Positions 17,923-26,354 of a stretch of 46,612 nucleotides of DNA are shown piece by piece. The translations under genes and the position numbers were made by a program. Source of the DNA: Planctomycetota bacterium (GTDB lineage Bacteria; Planctomycetota; Brocadiia; JAADGH01); assembly GCA_013152475.1 (NCBI GenBank), contig JAADGH010000086.1, forward strand, positions 1-46,612. Reading direction: 5' to 3'. Within the stretch, counting starts at the first letter, position 1, and each line of letters opens with the position of its first letter. The notes below the pieces were generated by a model. The model ran no database searches and was not told the origin of the DNA. It was given only the letters and a program-made list of their open reading frames with translations.

Positions 17923-19230
17923 TTACACGTGCCAGGGCGCGCGCATGGGCGGGCAGGCCAGGCGGTTGGCCTCTTCGTCGCCGATGAAGCGCTGCGTCTC
18001 GGGATCGAAGCGGAGCTTGCGGCCCGTGCGGATGGCGATGCTGGCGAGGTGCATTAGGATGTTGCTCCTCATGCACGTGTCCTCGTTCAGGCCGAACCTC
18101 TGCCGCGTGCGGACCGACTCGAAGAAGTCGCTGACCATCGGCTCGGGTTCGGGGCACGACTCCAGCACCTCGGCAAGCTCCGGCGGATCGAGGCGGAAGC
18201 CCTTGTAGAGCTTTCCTTTCGGGCCCTCGATGTAGGGTTTGCCCTCGGTCTTCATCTTGCCGTACTCTCCGGACTCGATGATGATGCGGCAGCCGTCGGC
18301 GTATTTCATCTCCACGCGCTCCCAGTAGCCCACGGCATCGGGATGCTGGGGCCAGGGGGCGTTGGCCTGGACCTCGACGGGGCTTTCGTCGTCTTTGCCG
18401 AGGATGTACTGGACGGGGTCGAGGTAGTGCTGTGCCATGTCGCCCAGGCCGCCGTTGTCGTAGTCCCAATAGGCGCGGAAGTGATAGTGCACTCGCGCGG
18501 GGTTGTAGGGTTTGACGGGCGCCGGACCGAGCCACATGTTGTAGTCCAGATGGTCCGGGACCTGCTCGGGGGTCAGGTTCGTCTTGCCCAGGTTCTTTTT
18601 GACCTTCCAGTAGAACCCCGTTGCCGGGCTGACGCGAACGGTCACCGGCCAGCCCAACAGGCCGTTGCTGACGACCTTCTTGATCGGCTTGACGGTGGAG
18701 CCGAAGCCGTAGAAATCGCCATACAGCCGGAACCACGTGTTGATGCGGAACATGCGGCCGTTGCGTTGGATGGCGTCGCGCACGGCCTTGCCCTCGTAGA
18801 GCGAATGGGTCATGGGCTTTTCGGACCAGACATCGCACCCGGCCTCGGCGGCGGCAATGGAGATCAGGGCGTGCCAGTGCGGCGGCGTGGGGATGCGGAC
18901 CACATCGATGTCGCCCCGGGCAAGGACCTCTCGGAAGTCCCGATAGCCCTTGCACGCCTTGCCGGCATCCTTGGCCGCATTCATTGCCGTTCCGAGGTGC
19001 TTGGCATCCACGTCGCAGACGGCCAGCAGCACTCCTCTCCTGTCACCCAAGGCGCTCCTGACGTGGCCCATGCCCATGCCGCCCGTGCCGATGACGGCCT
19101 GCGTGATTTTCTCACTGGGGGGAACGTGCTTGGGACCGCCGAGGACATGGCGGGGGACGATGGTGAAGGCCGTCGCCGCCGTCAGCGACGTGCCCAGGAA
19201 CTTCCGTCGTGAGATGCCCTTGTCCGCCAT
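17923..19230 (-). CDS. Gfo/Idh/MocA-family oxidoreductase with Tat signal
   Basis: A 435-residue NAD(P)-dependent sugar oxidoreductase-like protein. The N-terminus has a twin-arginine signal (SRRKFLG, R8-R9) and a hydrophobic stretch ending near VLGG. The Rossmann motif is VIGTGGMGMGH. The EKPMTHS segment carries the family Lys-Pro, and GGLGDMAQHYLDPVQY matches the C-terminal domain. Tat-exported members of this family are abundant in PVC bacteria and some act as glycosidases with tightly bound NAD. It sits just upstream of, and codirectional with, GH20, so a role in periplasmic amino-sugar glycan processing is plausible but inferred. A GAAGGGA Shine-Dalgarno precedes the ATG. Confidence 0.92.
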   Translation of the reverse strand: MADKGISRRKFLGTSLTAATAFTIVPRHVLGGPKHVPPSEKITQAVIGTGGMGMGHVRSALGDRRGVLLAVCDVDAKHLGTAMNAAKDAGKACKGYRDFREVLARGDIDVVRIPTPPHWHALISIAAAEAGCDVWSEKPMTHSLYEGKAVRDAIQRNGRMFRINTWFRLYGDFYGFGSTVKPIKKVVSNGLLGWPVTVRVSPATGFYWKVKKNLGKTNLTPEQVPDHLDYNMWLGPAPVKPYNPARVHYHFRAYWDYDNGGLGDMAQHYLDPVQYILGKDDESPVEVQANAPWPQHPDAVGYWERVEMKYADGCRIIIESGEYGKMKTEGKPYIEGPKGKLYKGFRLDPPELAEVLESCPEPEPMVSDFFESVRTRQRFGLNEDTCMRSNILMHLASIAIRTGRKLRFDPETQRFIGDEEANRLACPPMRAPWHV

Positions 19231-19345
19231 GAGTGAATCCCTTCTGTGCAGCCACTTGCTTTGCCGGCTGATTCAACTATACCACATGACCGGGCGGCAG
19301 AAAAGGGGTCAATAGCAAGACCGCGCCTGTTTCAGCTTGCTGTGG

Positions 19346-19365
19346 ATTCCCGCTTTCGCAGGAAT
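19346..19365. repeat. Short imperfect palindrome resembling a common dispersed repeat
   Basis: An imperfect 20-bp palindrome (ATTCCCGCTTTCGCAGGAAT) lies in the 148-bp gap between two minus-strand genes and is followed by GAC. It resembles the ATTCCCGC...GGGAAT intergenic repeats seen in many bacterial genomes. Only one copy is in the window. Confidence 0.5.
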
Positions 19366-19378
19366 GACACAGGATTAC

Positions 19379-19597
19379 CTACTCCTTCTGCGGCCACTCG
19401 TCCTCGCGCTCCTCGACGAGGTAGCAGAAGCGGTCCCACTCGAATTCCCTGTGGGAGATGGGGCACTTCAGTTTGATCTTGTGCTCGCCCACGCCAACGA
19501 CCTCCCAGTCGCCGGCGCGCCGTCCGCCGTCGATGCGAATTTTCTGGCCGATCTCGAAGGGATAAGGCTCGAAGACTGCGACCTTGTGAATTGCCAT
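19379..19597 (-). CDS. Small hypothetical protein, 72 aa
   Basis: Not recognised. The chosen frame begins at the ATG at 19597, preceded at good distance by AGGAG. The longer open frame to 19837 overlaps the peptidase gene and is rejected. The 72-residue product is charged and beta-rich (IGQKIRIDGG, DWEVVGVGEHKIKLKCP) and ends in an acidic tail. It resembles a small SH3-like or OB-like barrel, but that is a guess. It lies 25 bp after the M16 peptidase stop, so it is probably the last gene of a PilZ-M16-small-protein transcript. No transmembrane segment or signal peptide is seen. Confidence 0.7.
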   Translation of the reverse strand: MAIHKVAVFEPYPFEIGQKIRIDGGRRAGDWEVVGVGEHKIKLKCPISHREFEWDRFCYLVEEREDEWPQKE

Positions 19598-19622
19598 GTC
19601 GCACGGCTCCTGTCTTGCGTGT

Positions 19623-20948
19623 TCAGCGTTTGTCCGAGCGAAACCGGACCTTCTTTTCGTTTGCCGGGGAGAGGACAGACCGGATGATCTGGTTGGCTGT
19701 CCCATAGTCCAGGGCGTTGAGACGTGCCAGGAACTCATTGGGTGGTGCGCCATCCCGGAGGATCTCTTTGATACCGAGATTGATGGCCTCCTGGCCAAGC
19801 ATGCGCTCGAAGGGCACGTCGGGCGGGGCGTAGCCACTCTGCACGACGCTGCTCTGGAGAAAGTAAACCAGGCCCATCTTGATCTGCGCGAACGTGCCCG
19901 GGTTGAAGTCTGTCAGCGCGCCGGTGACGATCTGCTTGAGCCTCGCCTCGACAGAATCGAGCGACACGCCCTGCTTCGCTTCCGCGAAAACGAAAAACGG
20001 CAGATCGCCGACCGGGTACAATTGGTTGGAGCAGAAGCGGCTCTTGGTCATGCCCTTCAGCCCGGGATCGTTCCACACGGACTGCTGCAGGTAGTTGCCG
20101 AACAACGTCAGGGCCATGCGCGTCGCTTCGTCGGGGTCGGCCTTGGGATAGACGAGGTAGATGGCATCCGACCGTAGGTCCCATTTGGCGTCGACATCCG
20201 TCGTGATCGTGACGGGGGTTTTCGGCGGCGGCTCGGATCGAGGCAGGCTTCCGAAATAGATGTTGATCAACTGCTGCGCATTCACGGGATCGAAATCGCC
20301 CACGACGACAAGGATCGACTCGCACGGCCGGTAATGCGTCTTGACGAACGCTTCGATATCGGCCGCCGTCAGCTTCGATGGGCCGGCATAGACGGGGACG
20401 AAGGCATCGCCGAATCGCAGCACATGGCTCAGGCCGATCAGCCCAAACTTGAGGAGCCCGGCCTGCGGGTTGTTCTGGACGAAGTCCATCTCCTGCACGA
20501 CGCGCGGGACCTCCTCCCGGAGAACATTGTCCGCAAAGACGATGGACCCTATCCGCTCGGCCGCAACCTGCAGGGCCAGCTTGAGTTCGCTCGCGGGGAC
20601 GGTGTAGTCGTAGTGCACGAAGGTCGCCAGCGTTTCGGCGTTGGCCATGCCGCCCTTCTGCTGCAGGAGCATCTGGCCCTGGCGGGGGCCGTAGCTGGCG
20701 GTGGCGCAGTAGCAGACCATGTGCTCGGCCACATGGGCGAGGTGGGCCTTGCCTTGCGGCTCGTGTTGGAAGCCCGCCCGGTGGAAGGTCTCGATTGCGA
20801 CCTTGTCCGTCTTGTGGTTCACCTCCAGGATCACCGTGAGGCCGTTGCCCAGCGTGAGGCGCTGCGGGGCTGCGGTTTGCTGGGCGGAGCAAAGCATCGG
20901 CATGACGCAGAGCAGAACAGGCCCGATGAGCCATCGCATCGTCGCCAT
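19623..20948 (-). CDS. Secreted M16-family zinc peptidase, single-unit
   Basis: A 441-residue insulinase/pitrilysin-family metallopeptidase. After a signal peptide (about residues 1-22, ending LCSA) comes the inverted zinc motif HVAEH (H72, E75, H76). The usual distal Glu lies in the helix EEVPRVVQEMDF. The C-terminal half has the M16C-like fold (SILVVVGDFDP). The length corresponds to one half of a pitrilysin, typical of dimeric bacterial M16B enzymes. A GTG at 20954 is possible, but GGAGG is correctly spaced for the ATG at 20948. The start lies 2 bp after the PilZ stop, implying translational coupling. It probably degrades peptides in the periplasm; the substrate is unknown. Confidence 0.9.
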   Translation of the reverse strand: MATMRWLIGPVLLCVMPMLCSAQQTAAPQRLTLGNGLTVILEVNHKTDKVAIETFHRAGFQHEPQGKAHLAHVAEHMVCYCATASYGPRQGQMLLQQKGGMANAETLATFVHYDYTVPASELKLALQVAAERIGSIVFADNVLREEVPRVVQEMDFVQNNPQAGLLKFGLIGLSHVLRFGDAFVPVYAGPSKLTAADIEAFVKTHYRPCESILVVVGDFDPVNAQQLINIYFGSLPRSEPPPKTPVTITTDVDAKWDLRSDAIYLVYPKADPDEATRMALTLFGNYLQQSVWNDPGLKGMTKSRFCSNQLYPVGDLPFFVFAEAKQGVSLDSVEARLKQIVTGALTDFNPGTFAQIKMGLVYFLQSSVVQSGYAPPDVPFERMLGQEAINLGIKEILRDGAPPNEFLARLNALDYGTANQIIRSVLSPANEKKVRFRSDKR

Positions 20949-20950
20949 GT

Positions 20951-21604
20951 TCACCTCCAGAGGCCGAGGGTCCGCTGTTTTTCGAAGACATACCGGACGA
21001 TCCGCTCGCGATCGGACGTGTCGATGAGGAGGTATTCGACGGCCACGTCCAGGCGGTCCGGCTGCGCCTCGTCCGCCTTTGAGGTCACCACCCGCCCTAT
21101 GGCATGGACTGCGCCGTCGGGCAATGCAATCTCCAGTTCGATATAATCCTTTACGGGGACTGATCGGCCGATCGACAGGAGGACCCCGCCGCCGCCCAGG
21201 TTCTTACTTTTCGTGTTTGTGAAAGGATCGGATGGCGTCTCGTCCGGCCCGACGAGCATTCGGAAACGAACGTCCACGGCCAGGTCGATGCGCTGGTAAT
21301 TCCGGCGCTGGATGCGCTTGGGCGCTCTCGGCGGGTCCATGACGAGGACCAGCCGGCCTTCATCCGGCTTGATGTCTTTGATCTCGGACGAGAGGAAATA
21401 CAGCCCGTCGTGGGCGATGGCGATCACTTCGATCTTAACGCCGGGCTGGAGGCGGTTCTCGGCCTCCGGCGAATCCGGCATGGCGATGAGGAAGCCGCTT
21501 CCACTGAGTTCCATGATCCGCGTGAGGTAGGTCATCTCCTCCGCCCCCTGACGGACGCGAATCTGCACGCGCTGGAAAAGCGTCGGCAAGTTCTGTTCTC
21601 GCAT
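20951..21604 (-). CDS. PilZ-domain cyclic-di-GMP-binding protein with YcgR-like N-terminal domain
   Basis: A 217-residue protein with an N-terminal YcgR-like beta domain (about 1-95) and a C-terminal PilZ domain (about 97-210). The arginine switch RRNYQR (R101, R105) is intact. The second c-di-GMP motif, normally D/N-x-S-x-x-G, reads NLGGGG at 135-140, so the Ser is replaced by Gly; binding affinity may be altered. Such proteins couple c-di-GMP to motility, secretion or polysaccharide export. It heads a short cluster with an M16 peptidase, with nearly overlapping stop and start. A GGDEF protein is encoded 10 kb away in the window and might make the ligand (inference). Confidence 0.9.
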   Translation of the reverse strand: MREQNLPTLFQRVQIRVRQGAEEMTYLTRIMELSGSGFLIAMPDSPEAENRLQPGVKIEVIAIAHDGLYFLSSEIKDIKPDEGRLVLVMDPPRAPKRIQRRNYQRIDLAVDVRFRMLVGPDETPSDPFTNTKSKNLGGGGVLLSIGRSVPVKDYIELEIALPDGAVHAIGRVVTSKADEAQPDRLDVAVEYLLIDTSDRERIVRYVFEKQRTLGLWR

Positions 21605-21711
21605 GTTTCATCAAGCCTCAGAGAGGGGCCAGCAATTGCAGAGAGAGACCTGAATGTGAATTTTACAGCAAATGCGAAGGGATGTCCCGCAAAAAATCCG
21701 GACGGGACGCC

Positions 21712-22533
21712 CTATCGCTTTCGGAGCGCTCGGCGGATGGACAGGGCGTCTTGGACCAGCTCTCTCACCGCACGCAGGGGCAGCATGGAGGCGGCGTCGG
21801 ACAGGGCCTTCTCCGGCCGTTCGTGGGTCTCCAGGAAAAGCCCATCACAGCCGGCGGCGACGGCGGCCCGTGCCAGGGGAACCGCCATCTCGCGCTGTCC
21901 CCCGGACGCGCTGCCCAGCCCGCCGGGCAGTTGCACGCTGTGGGTGGCATCGTAGATCACGGGGTAGCCGAATCTCCTCATGATCGGGATGGACCGCATG
22001 TCGCTGACGAGGTTGTTGTAGCCGAAGGACGTCCCCCGCTCCGTGACAAGAATGTTCTTCGCCCCCGCCTTTGCCGCCTTCTCCACGACGTTGGCCATGT
22101 CCCACGGCGCGAGGAACTGGGCCTTTTTCAGGTTAACGGCTTTCCCGGCCTCGGCGGCGGCCACCACCAGGTCCGTCTGGCGGCAGAGGAAGGCGGGAAC
22201 TTGCAAGAGGTCAATGACTTTTCCAGCAACGGCCGCTTCTTCCGGGCTGTGGACATCGGTCAGAACGGGAAGACCCACCTTTTTCTTCACGTCCTCAAGG
22301 ATTCTGAGGCCCTCATCAAGGCCAACGCCCCGGTAGGACTTGATGGACGAGCGATTCGCCTTATCGTAAGACGCCTTAAAGACAAGGAACACGTCAAGTC
22401 TCGCAAGGCCCTTCTTCAGCTTCTCGGCAAGGCGCAGCGCCATGTCGCGTCCTTCGATCACGCACGGCCCGGCGATGACGAGGAACCGCCCCCGCAGGCC
22501 CTTCCCCGCGATTCGGATCGTCTTGGGTGCCAT
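21712..22533 (-). CDS. kdsA: 3-deoxy-8-phosphooctulonate (Kdo-8-P) synthase
   Basis: A 273-residue enzyme that condenses arabinose-5-phosphate with phosphoenolpyruvate to form Kdo-8-phosphate for LPS inner core. Family motifs are FKASYDKANRSS, the PAFLCRQTDL stretch, NLKKAQFLAPW, TERGTSFGYNN and THSVQLPGG. C24 in IAGPCVIE and the AAGCDG loop place it in the metal-dependent class typified by Aquifex, not the metal-free E. coli class, which has Asn at this position. A GGAGGGG Shine-Dalgarno precedes the ATG. It follows murA by 24 bp in the rpmE-prfA-prmC-murA-kdsA run. Its presence implies an LPS-type outer membrane. Confidence 0.97.
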   Translation of the reverse strand: MAPKTIRIAGKGLRGRFLVIAGPCVIEGRDMALRLAEKLKKGLARLDVFLVFKASYDKANRSSIKSYRGVGLDEGLRILEDVKKKVGLPVLTDVHSPEEAAVAGKVIDLLQVPAFLCRQTDLVVAAAEAGKAVNLKKAQFLAPWDMANVVEKAAKAGAKNILVTERGTSFGYNNLVSDMRSIPIMRRFGYPVIYDATHSVQLPGGLGSASGGQREMAVPLARAAVAAGCDGLFLETHERPEKALSDAASMLPLRAVRELVQDALSIRRALRKR

Positions 22534-22557
22534 GTCAGGTCCCCTCCGTTCTCATGG

Positions 22558-23847
22558 TTACGGTGTGTAGGAATCGGATGATTGATCCACCCGGCGCGTG
22601 ATGTCGGCGCCGAGCTTGCGGAGCTTCACTTCGATCCCCTCGTACCCCCGGTCGATGTGGTAGACTCGCTTGACCGTCGTCTCCCCCTTCGCAGCCAGCC
22701 CCGCCACGACGAGCGCCGCGCCGGCGCGCAGGTCGGAGGCCATGACGTCGGCCCCCGAGAGCGACTTCACGCCGACGATGATCGCGCTGCCGCCTTCCTT
22801 GCGAATGTCCGCCCCGAGGCGAGCGAGTTCCTGGACGTGCATGAACCGGTCGGGGTAGACCTTGTCGGTGATGATGCTGGTTCCATCAACAAGACACAAC
22901 AGCGTCATGAGCTGCGGCTGCATGTCGGTCGGGATGCCGGGATAGGGGAGCGTGGCGAAGTCCATGGGCTTCAGCTTTCGGGTTACGCGGACGCGGCAGG
23001 CCCCATTTCTGCCGGTGATCGACACCCCCATGCGCGTGAGGAGGTCTGTCACGGCGCCAAGGTGATCCATCCGCGCGCCGGTGATCTCGACGTCTCCGTT
23101 TGTGATGGCAGCGGCGGTCATGAACGTGCCGGCCTCGATACGGTCGGGGATGATCGTATGGCCCGTGCCGTGCAGTTCGGGAACGCCCTTGACCTCCAGA
23201 CGTTTCGTTCCCACGCCGTGGATCTCCGCCCCCATGCTGATGAGGAAGCGGCAGAGGTCCTGGACCTCCGGTTCGCAGGCGGCGTCCTCGATGATGGTCT
23301 TGCCCTTCGCCATGACGGCGGCGGTGAGCACATTGCACGTGCCGAGCACGGTGGAGCCGGCGGGGCCGCCGAGGTAGATTTCGGCCCCCTTCAATTGATC
23401 CGTGCGGGCGTGGAGGTAGCCGTGCTTGATTTCGATTTTTGCGCCGAGGGCGCGAAGGCCCTTCAGGTGCAGGTCGATCGGGCGCACCCCGATCACGCAG
23501 CCGCCCGGATATGAGACGACCGCACGCTTGCGCTTCGCCAGGAGCGGCCCCAGCACGCAGATGGAGGCGCGCATTTTTCGAACCAGCTCATACGGGGCGC
23601 GGCACGGTTTCTCATCCTTGACTTCTGTCTCCAGGACATGCTTCTGGGGGCGCTTCGTCTTGACACCCAGGACCTCCAGGATGTCGATCAGAGAGCGGAC
23701 GTCCATCAGGGTCGATATGTTGCGGAGGGTGCACTTCCCGTCGGCGAGGATTGTTGCCGCCAGGATGGGAAGGGCGGCGTTCTTGGAGCCGCCGACAGTT
23801 ACCGTTCCTTTCAGTTTGCGACTCCCTTTGATGATGAATTTGTCCAT
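22558..23847 (-). CDS. murA: UDP-N-acetylglucosamine 1-carboxyvinyltransferase
   Basis: A 429-residue EPSP-synthase-fold enzyme catalysing the first committed step of peptidoglycan synthesis, transfer of enolpyruvate from PEP to UDP-GlcNAc. GGSKNAALPILAA near the N-terminus holds the conserved Lys-Asn. The active-site loop YPGGCVIGVRP carries C117, equivalent to E. coli C115, so the enzyme is predicted to be fosfomycin-sensitive. Length and ending are normal for the family. It starts 3 bp after the prmC stop and precedes kdsA, so cell wall and LPS precursor genes are co-transcribed with translation-termination genes. Confidence 0.97.
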   Translation of the reverse strand: MDKFIIKGSRKLKGTVTVGGSKNAALPILAATILADGKCTLRNISTLMDVRSLIDILEVLGVKTKRPQKHVLETEVKDEKPCRAPYELVRKMRASICVLGPLLAKRKRAVVSYPGGCVIGVRPIDLHLKGLRALGAKIEIKHGYLHARTDQLKGAEIYLGGPAGSTVLGTCNVLTAAVMAKGKTIIEDAACEPEVQDLCRFLISMGAEIHGVGTKRLEVKGVPELHGTGHTIIPDRIEAGTFMTAAAITNGDVEITGARMDHLGAVTDLLTRMGVSITGRNGACRVRVTRKLKPMDFATLPYPGIPTDMQPQLMTLLCLVDGTSIITDKVYPDRFMHVQELARLGADIRKEGGSAIIVGVKSLSGADVMASDLRAGAALVVAGLAAKGETTVKRVYHIDRGYEGIEVKLRKLGADITRRVDQSSDSYTP

Positions 23848-23850
23848 GGC

Positions 23851-24768
23851 CTATTCCGCTCCTGTTTTTTGGGGTTGATAGGTTGCAACGACGACCCGCT
23901 CAATCTTCGAATAGTCCGGGATTACTTTTCGCACCTCGATGGCGTTCTCGTTAAGAATTCCCTCCACGGCGTCCCCTTGGCCCTGCCCGATTTCCAGGAT
24001 CATAAGTCCCCCGGCTTTGAGGTGGGACCGGCCTTCGCACGCGATCCGCCGAAAGAACGCAAGCCCGTCTTCCCCCGCCCTCAGGGCGATGTCAGGCTCG
24101 TACAGCCTGATCTCTGGTTGGAGTCCATCGTGTTCTCCGTCGGCGACATAGGGGGGGTTGCTGACGATCACATCAACCAGTGGCACATTGTCGAACGGCG
24201 CGAACAGGTCCCCGCAGAGGAAGGTGATTCGGTCTGCGACCTCATGCCGCTCGGCGTTTCGACGCGCGACCTCCAGGGCGTCCTCCGAAATATCGCTTGC
24301 GTAAATTCCGGCATCAGGAATCGTCTTGGCCAGAACGATGGCGATGTTGCCCGAGCCCGTGCCGAGGTCCACAAGAATAGGCTCCGGGTTGCCGGCCACC
24401 GCCTCGATGGCTGCGTTCACCAGGAACTCCGTCTCGGGCCGCGGGATGAGCACAGAGGGATCGACCTCCAGGTCGAGCGAGAAGAACTCACAGCGGCCGG
24501 TCAGATATTTCGTCGGGATGCGCTCGGCCCGTCGCCGGATCAGGTCACGATACTCGTCCACCTCGGTGGGGACAAGGGGCCTGTCGAAGTGGGTATAGAG
24601 GAAGACGCGATCGCAGTTCAGCACATGGGCCAGCAGGACCTCGGCCTCCAACCGGGCGTTCTCGACGCCCTTCTTGGCGAGGAATTCCGCGGCGGTCTTC
24701 ACCAGATCGAGAGAGGTCCAGGGTCTGGTTCGCCCGGCAGATTGTGTTTTCACCGTATGCTCTGTCAT
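23851..24768 (-). CDS. prmC: Release factor glutamine methyltransferase
   Basis: A 305-residue SAM-dependent methyltransferase that methylates the glutamine of the GGQ motif in release factors. The N-terminal helical domain contains the substrate-recognition segment (LVKTAAEFLAKKG...EAEVLLAHVL). The SAM-binding motif is VDLGTGSGNIAI, and the catalytic NPPY is at residues 204-207. It lies 36 bp downstream of prfA, whose product is its substrate, the classical gene order. There is no good Shine-Dalgarno before the ATG at 24768. The C-terminal segment is about 20 residues longer than in E. coli. Confidence 0.96.
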   Translation of the reverse strand: MTEHTVKTQSAGRTRPWTSLDLVKTAAEFLAKKGVENARLEAEVLLAHVLNCDRVFLYTHFDRPLVPTEVDEYRDLIRRRAERIPTKYLTGRCEFFSLDLEVDPSVLIPRPETEFLVNAAIEAVAGNPEPILVDLGTGSGNIAIVLAKTIPDAGIYASDISEDALEVARRNAERHEVADRITFLCGDLFAPFDNVPLVDVIVSNPPYVADGEHDGLQPEIRLYEPDIALRAGEDGLAFFRRIACEGRSHLKAGGLMILEIGQGQGDAVEGILNENAIEVRKVIPDYSKIERVVVATYQPQKTGAE

Positions 24769-24804
24769 TGGCGAATGGAATCGCGCCGCATCTGGATCGA
24801 TAGA

Positions 24805-25893
24805 TCAAGCGGCGCCCAGCCGTTTCAGGCGCTCTTCTTTGGCGTAGTCTGCCAGGGCTTGGATGAGAGGGGCCAACTCCCCCATCAGAATGCCCTTCAG
24901 GTCATGGCTCGTGAACTTGATTCGATGATCGGTAACGCGGTTGTCCGGAAAGTTGTATGTTCGTATCTTCTCGCTTCGGTCGCCGGTGCCGATCTGGACG
25001 CGGCGGGTCGCATCGCGCTTGTTCCGTTCCTCGGCATCCTTTGCCGCCTGGAGTCGCGCCCGGAGCACGCGCAGGGCCTTGGCCAGGTTGCGCGTCTGGG
25101 ACTTCTCGTCCTGGCACTGGACGATCACCCCCGTGGGAAGGTGCGTCACCCGAATCGCCAGGCTGAGCTTGTTCACGCTCTGTCCGCCCGGGCCGGAGGA
25201 CTTGACGCGCTCGATGCGCAGGTCGGAGTTGTCGATCTGGACCTCCACAGGCTCGGCCTCCGGCAGCACAGCCACGGTGGCGGCGGAGGTGTGGATTCGC
25301 CCGCTCTGCTCGGTAACGGGAACGCGCTGAACACGGTGTGTCCCGCTCTCATGCTGCAGGGCCTGGAACGCGCCCTTCCCCTCCACGGCGAAGATGACTT
25401 CCTTGAACCCGCCGAGCTCGGTGGGGCTGCTGTCCATGATCTCAATTTTCCACCCCCGCTTTTCGGCATATCGGGAGTACATGCGAAAAAGATCCGCCGC
25501 AAAGAGGGCGGCTTCATCTCCCCCTGTTCCCGCGCGGATCTCCACGATCACGTCTTTGTCATTCTCGGCGGCCTCCGAAATAAAGAGGGCGAGCAGCTCG
25601 TTGTAGAGCGTTGTGAGTCTATCGTCGAGTTCTCTCAGCTCCTCCCGGGCCAGCTGGTGCAGTTCTCTGTCGGACTCCTCGTGTTGGAGGATGGATTCCG
25701 CCTCGGCCTTCTGCTGCTGTACCGACAGGAACATTTCGTACTTTTTGACGGTCTTGGCGAGCGCGCCATGTTCGCGCGCGTACTTGGAGGAAAGTACCGG
25801 ACTGGAGGCGGTTTCGGGGTCGCTGAGGAGCTTCTCTAACTCGTGGTATCGCTGTCTGGATTGTTCAAGCTTGTTCAGAAGGCTTTGATTCAC
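24805..25893 (-). CDS. prfA: Peptide chain release factor 1
   Basis: A 362-residue class I release factor that reads UAA and UAG. The codon-recognition tripeptide is P-V-T in [14 protein letters not shown] (usually P-A-T), and the peptidyl-hydrolysis motif GGQ is at 236-238 in [11 protein letters not shown]. The start is GTG at 25893 with GGAGG six bases upstream, located inside the 3' end of rpmE, so the genes overlap by 29 bp. The product is methylated by the prmC product encoded next. Confidence 0.97.
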   Translation of the reverse strand: MNQSLLNKLEQSRQRYHELEKLLSDPETASSPVLSSKYAREHGALAKTVKKYEMFLSVQQQKAEAESILQHEESDRELHQLAREELRELDDRLTTLYNELLALFISEAAENDKDVIVEIRAGTGGDEAALFAADLFRMYSRYAEKRGWKIEIMDSSPTELGGFKEVIFAVEGKGAFQALQHESGTHRVQRVPVTEQSGRIHTSAATVAVLPEAEPVEVQIDNSDLRIERVKSSGPGGQSVNKLSLAIRVTHLPTGVIVQCQDEKSQTRNLAKALRVLRARLQAAKDAEERNKRDATRRVQIGTGDRSEKIRTYNFPDNRVTDHRIKFTSHDLKGILMGELAPLIQALADYAKEERLKRLGAA

Positions 25894-26188
25894 CGGGGCC
25901 CTCCGCAGCAGGCGCCGGCTTCTCGGCCTGCTCTTCGGGAGCCGCTTCGGCCTTGGCCTTCTCGGCCTGCTGTGCTTCTTTTCGTCGTCTGCTCCAGCCG
26001 TACTTCTGTTCGAATTTCTGCACGCGCCCCATCGTGTCCACGAGCTTCTGCTTGCCCGTGTAGAAGGGGTGGCACTTCGAGCAGATTTCCACGTTGATTT
26101 TTGGCTTTGTAGAACGGGTCTTGAAGGTCTCGCCGCAGCCGCACGTGACGGTGCATTCTACGTACTCGGGGTGAATGTCTTTCTTCAT
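25865..26188 (-). CDS. rpmE: 50S ribosomal protein L31 (zinc-binding type) with C-terminal extension
   Basis: L31 of the C+ type. Cysteines C16, C18, C36 and C39 (TCGCG and [12 protein letters not shown]) form the zinc site, and the HPFYTGKQ motif is diagnostic. Family members are usually 66-90 residues; this one is 107 because of an Ala/Glu/Lys/Pro-rich tail from about residue 66. The ATG at 26188 was chosen because MKKDIHPEY is the standard N-terminus; 12 upstream in-frame residues are not needed. The stop lies within the prfA coding start. It is the first gene of the rpmE-prfA-prmC-murA-kdsA operon, driven by the promoter at 26231-26259. Confidence 0.95.
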   Translation of the reverse strand: MKKDIHPEYVECTVTCGCGETFKTRSTKPKINVEICSKCHPFYTGKQKLVDTMGRVQKFEQKYGWSRRRKEAQQAEKAKAEAAPEEQAEKPAPAAEGPGESKPSEQA

Positions 26189-26230
26189 GGCCTCTCGTCT
26201 TTCTCGCGCCTGTTCCGCAATCAAAATTAT

Positions 26231-26259
26231 ATTGTATCAGAGGCCCCCCGCCGTTTCAA
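26231..26259 (-). promoter_or_regulatory. Promoter of the rpmE-prfA-prmC-murA-kdsA operon
   Basis: On the minus strand TTGAAA, a 17-bp spacer and TACAAT lie about 43 bp before the rpmE start. Both hexamers match sigma-70 consensus at five of six positions. Confidence 0.75.
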
Positions 26260-26354
26260 CTGAAAAACATAGGGATCCCGGAGAAACCATTTGCCTTTTT
26301 CCCGGCGTCATGTCAAAATCAGGACAACGACACTGGTTATGGAGCGCGTGTCAC

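Noticed and set aside
23638..25839. 733-codon plus-strand frame across murA, prmC and prfA
   Set aside because: Runs antisense through three well-identified housekeeping genes; translation lacks any family signature.
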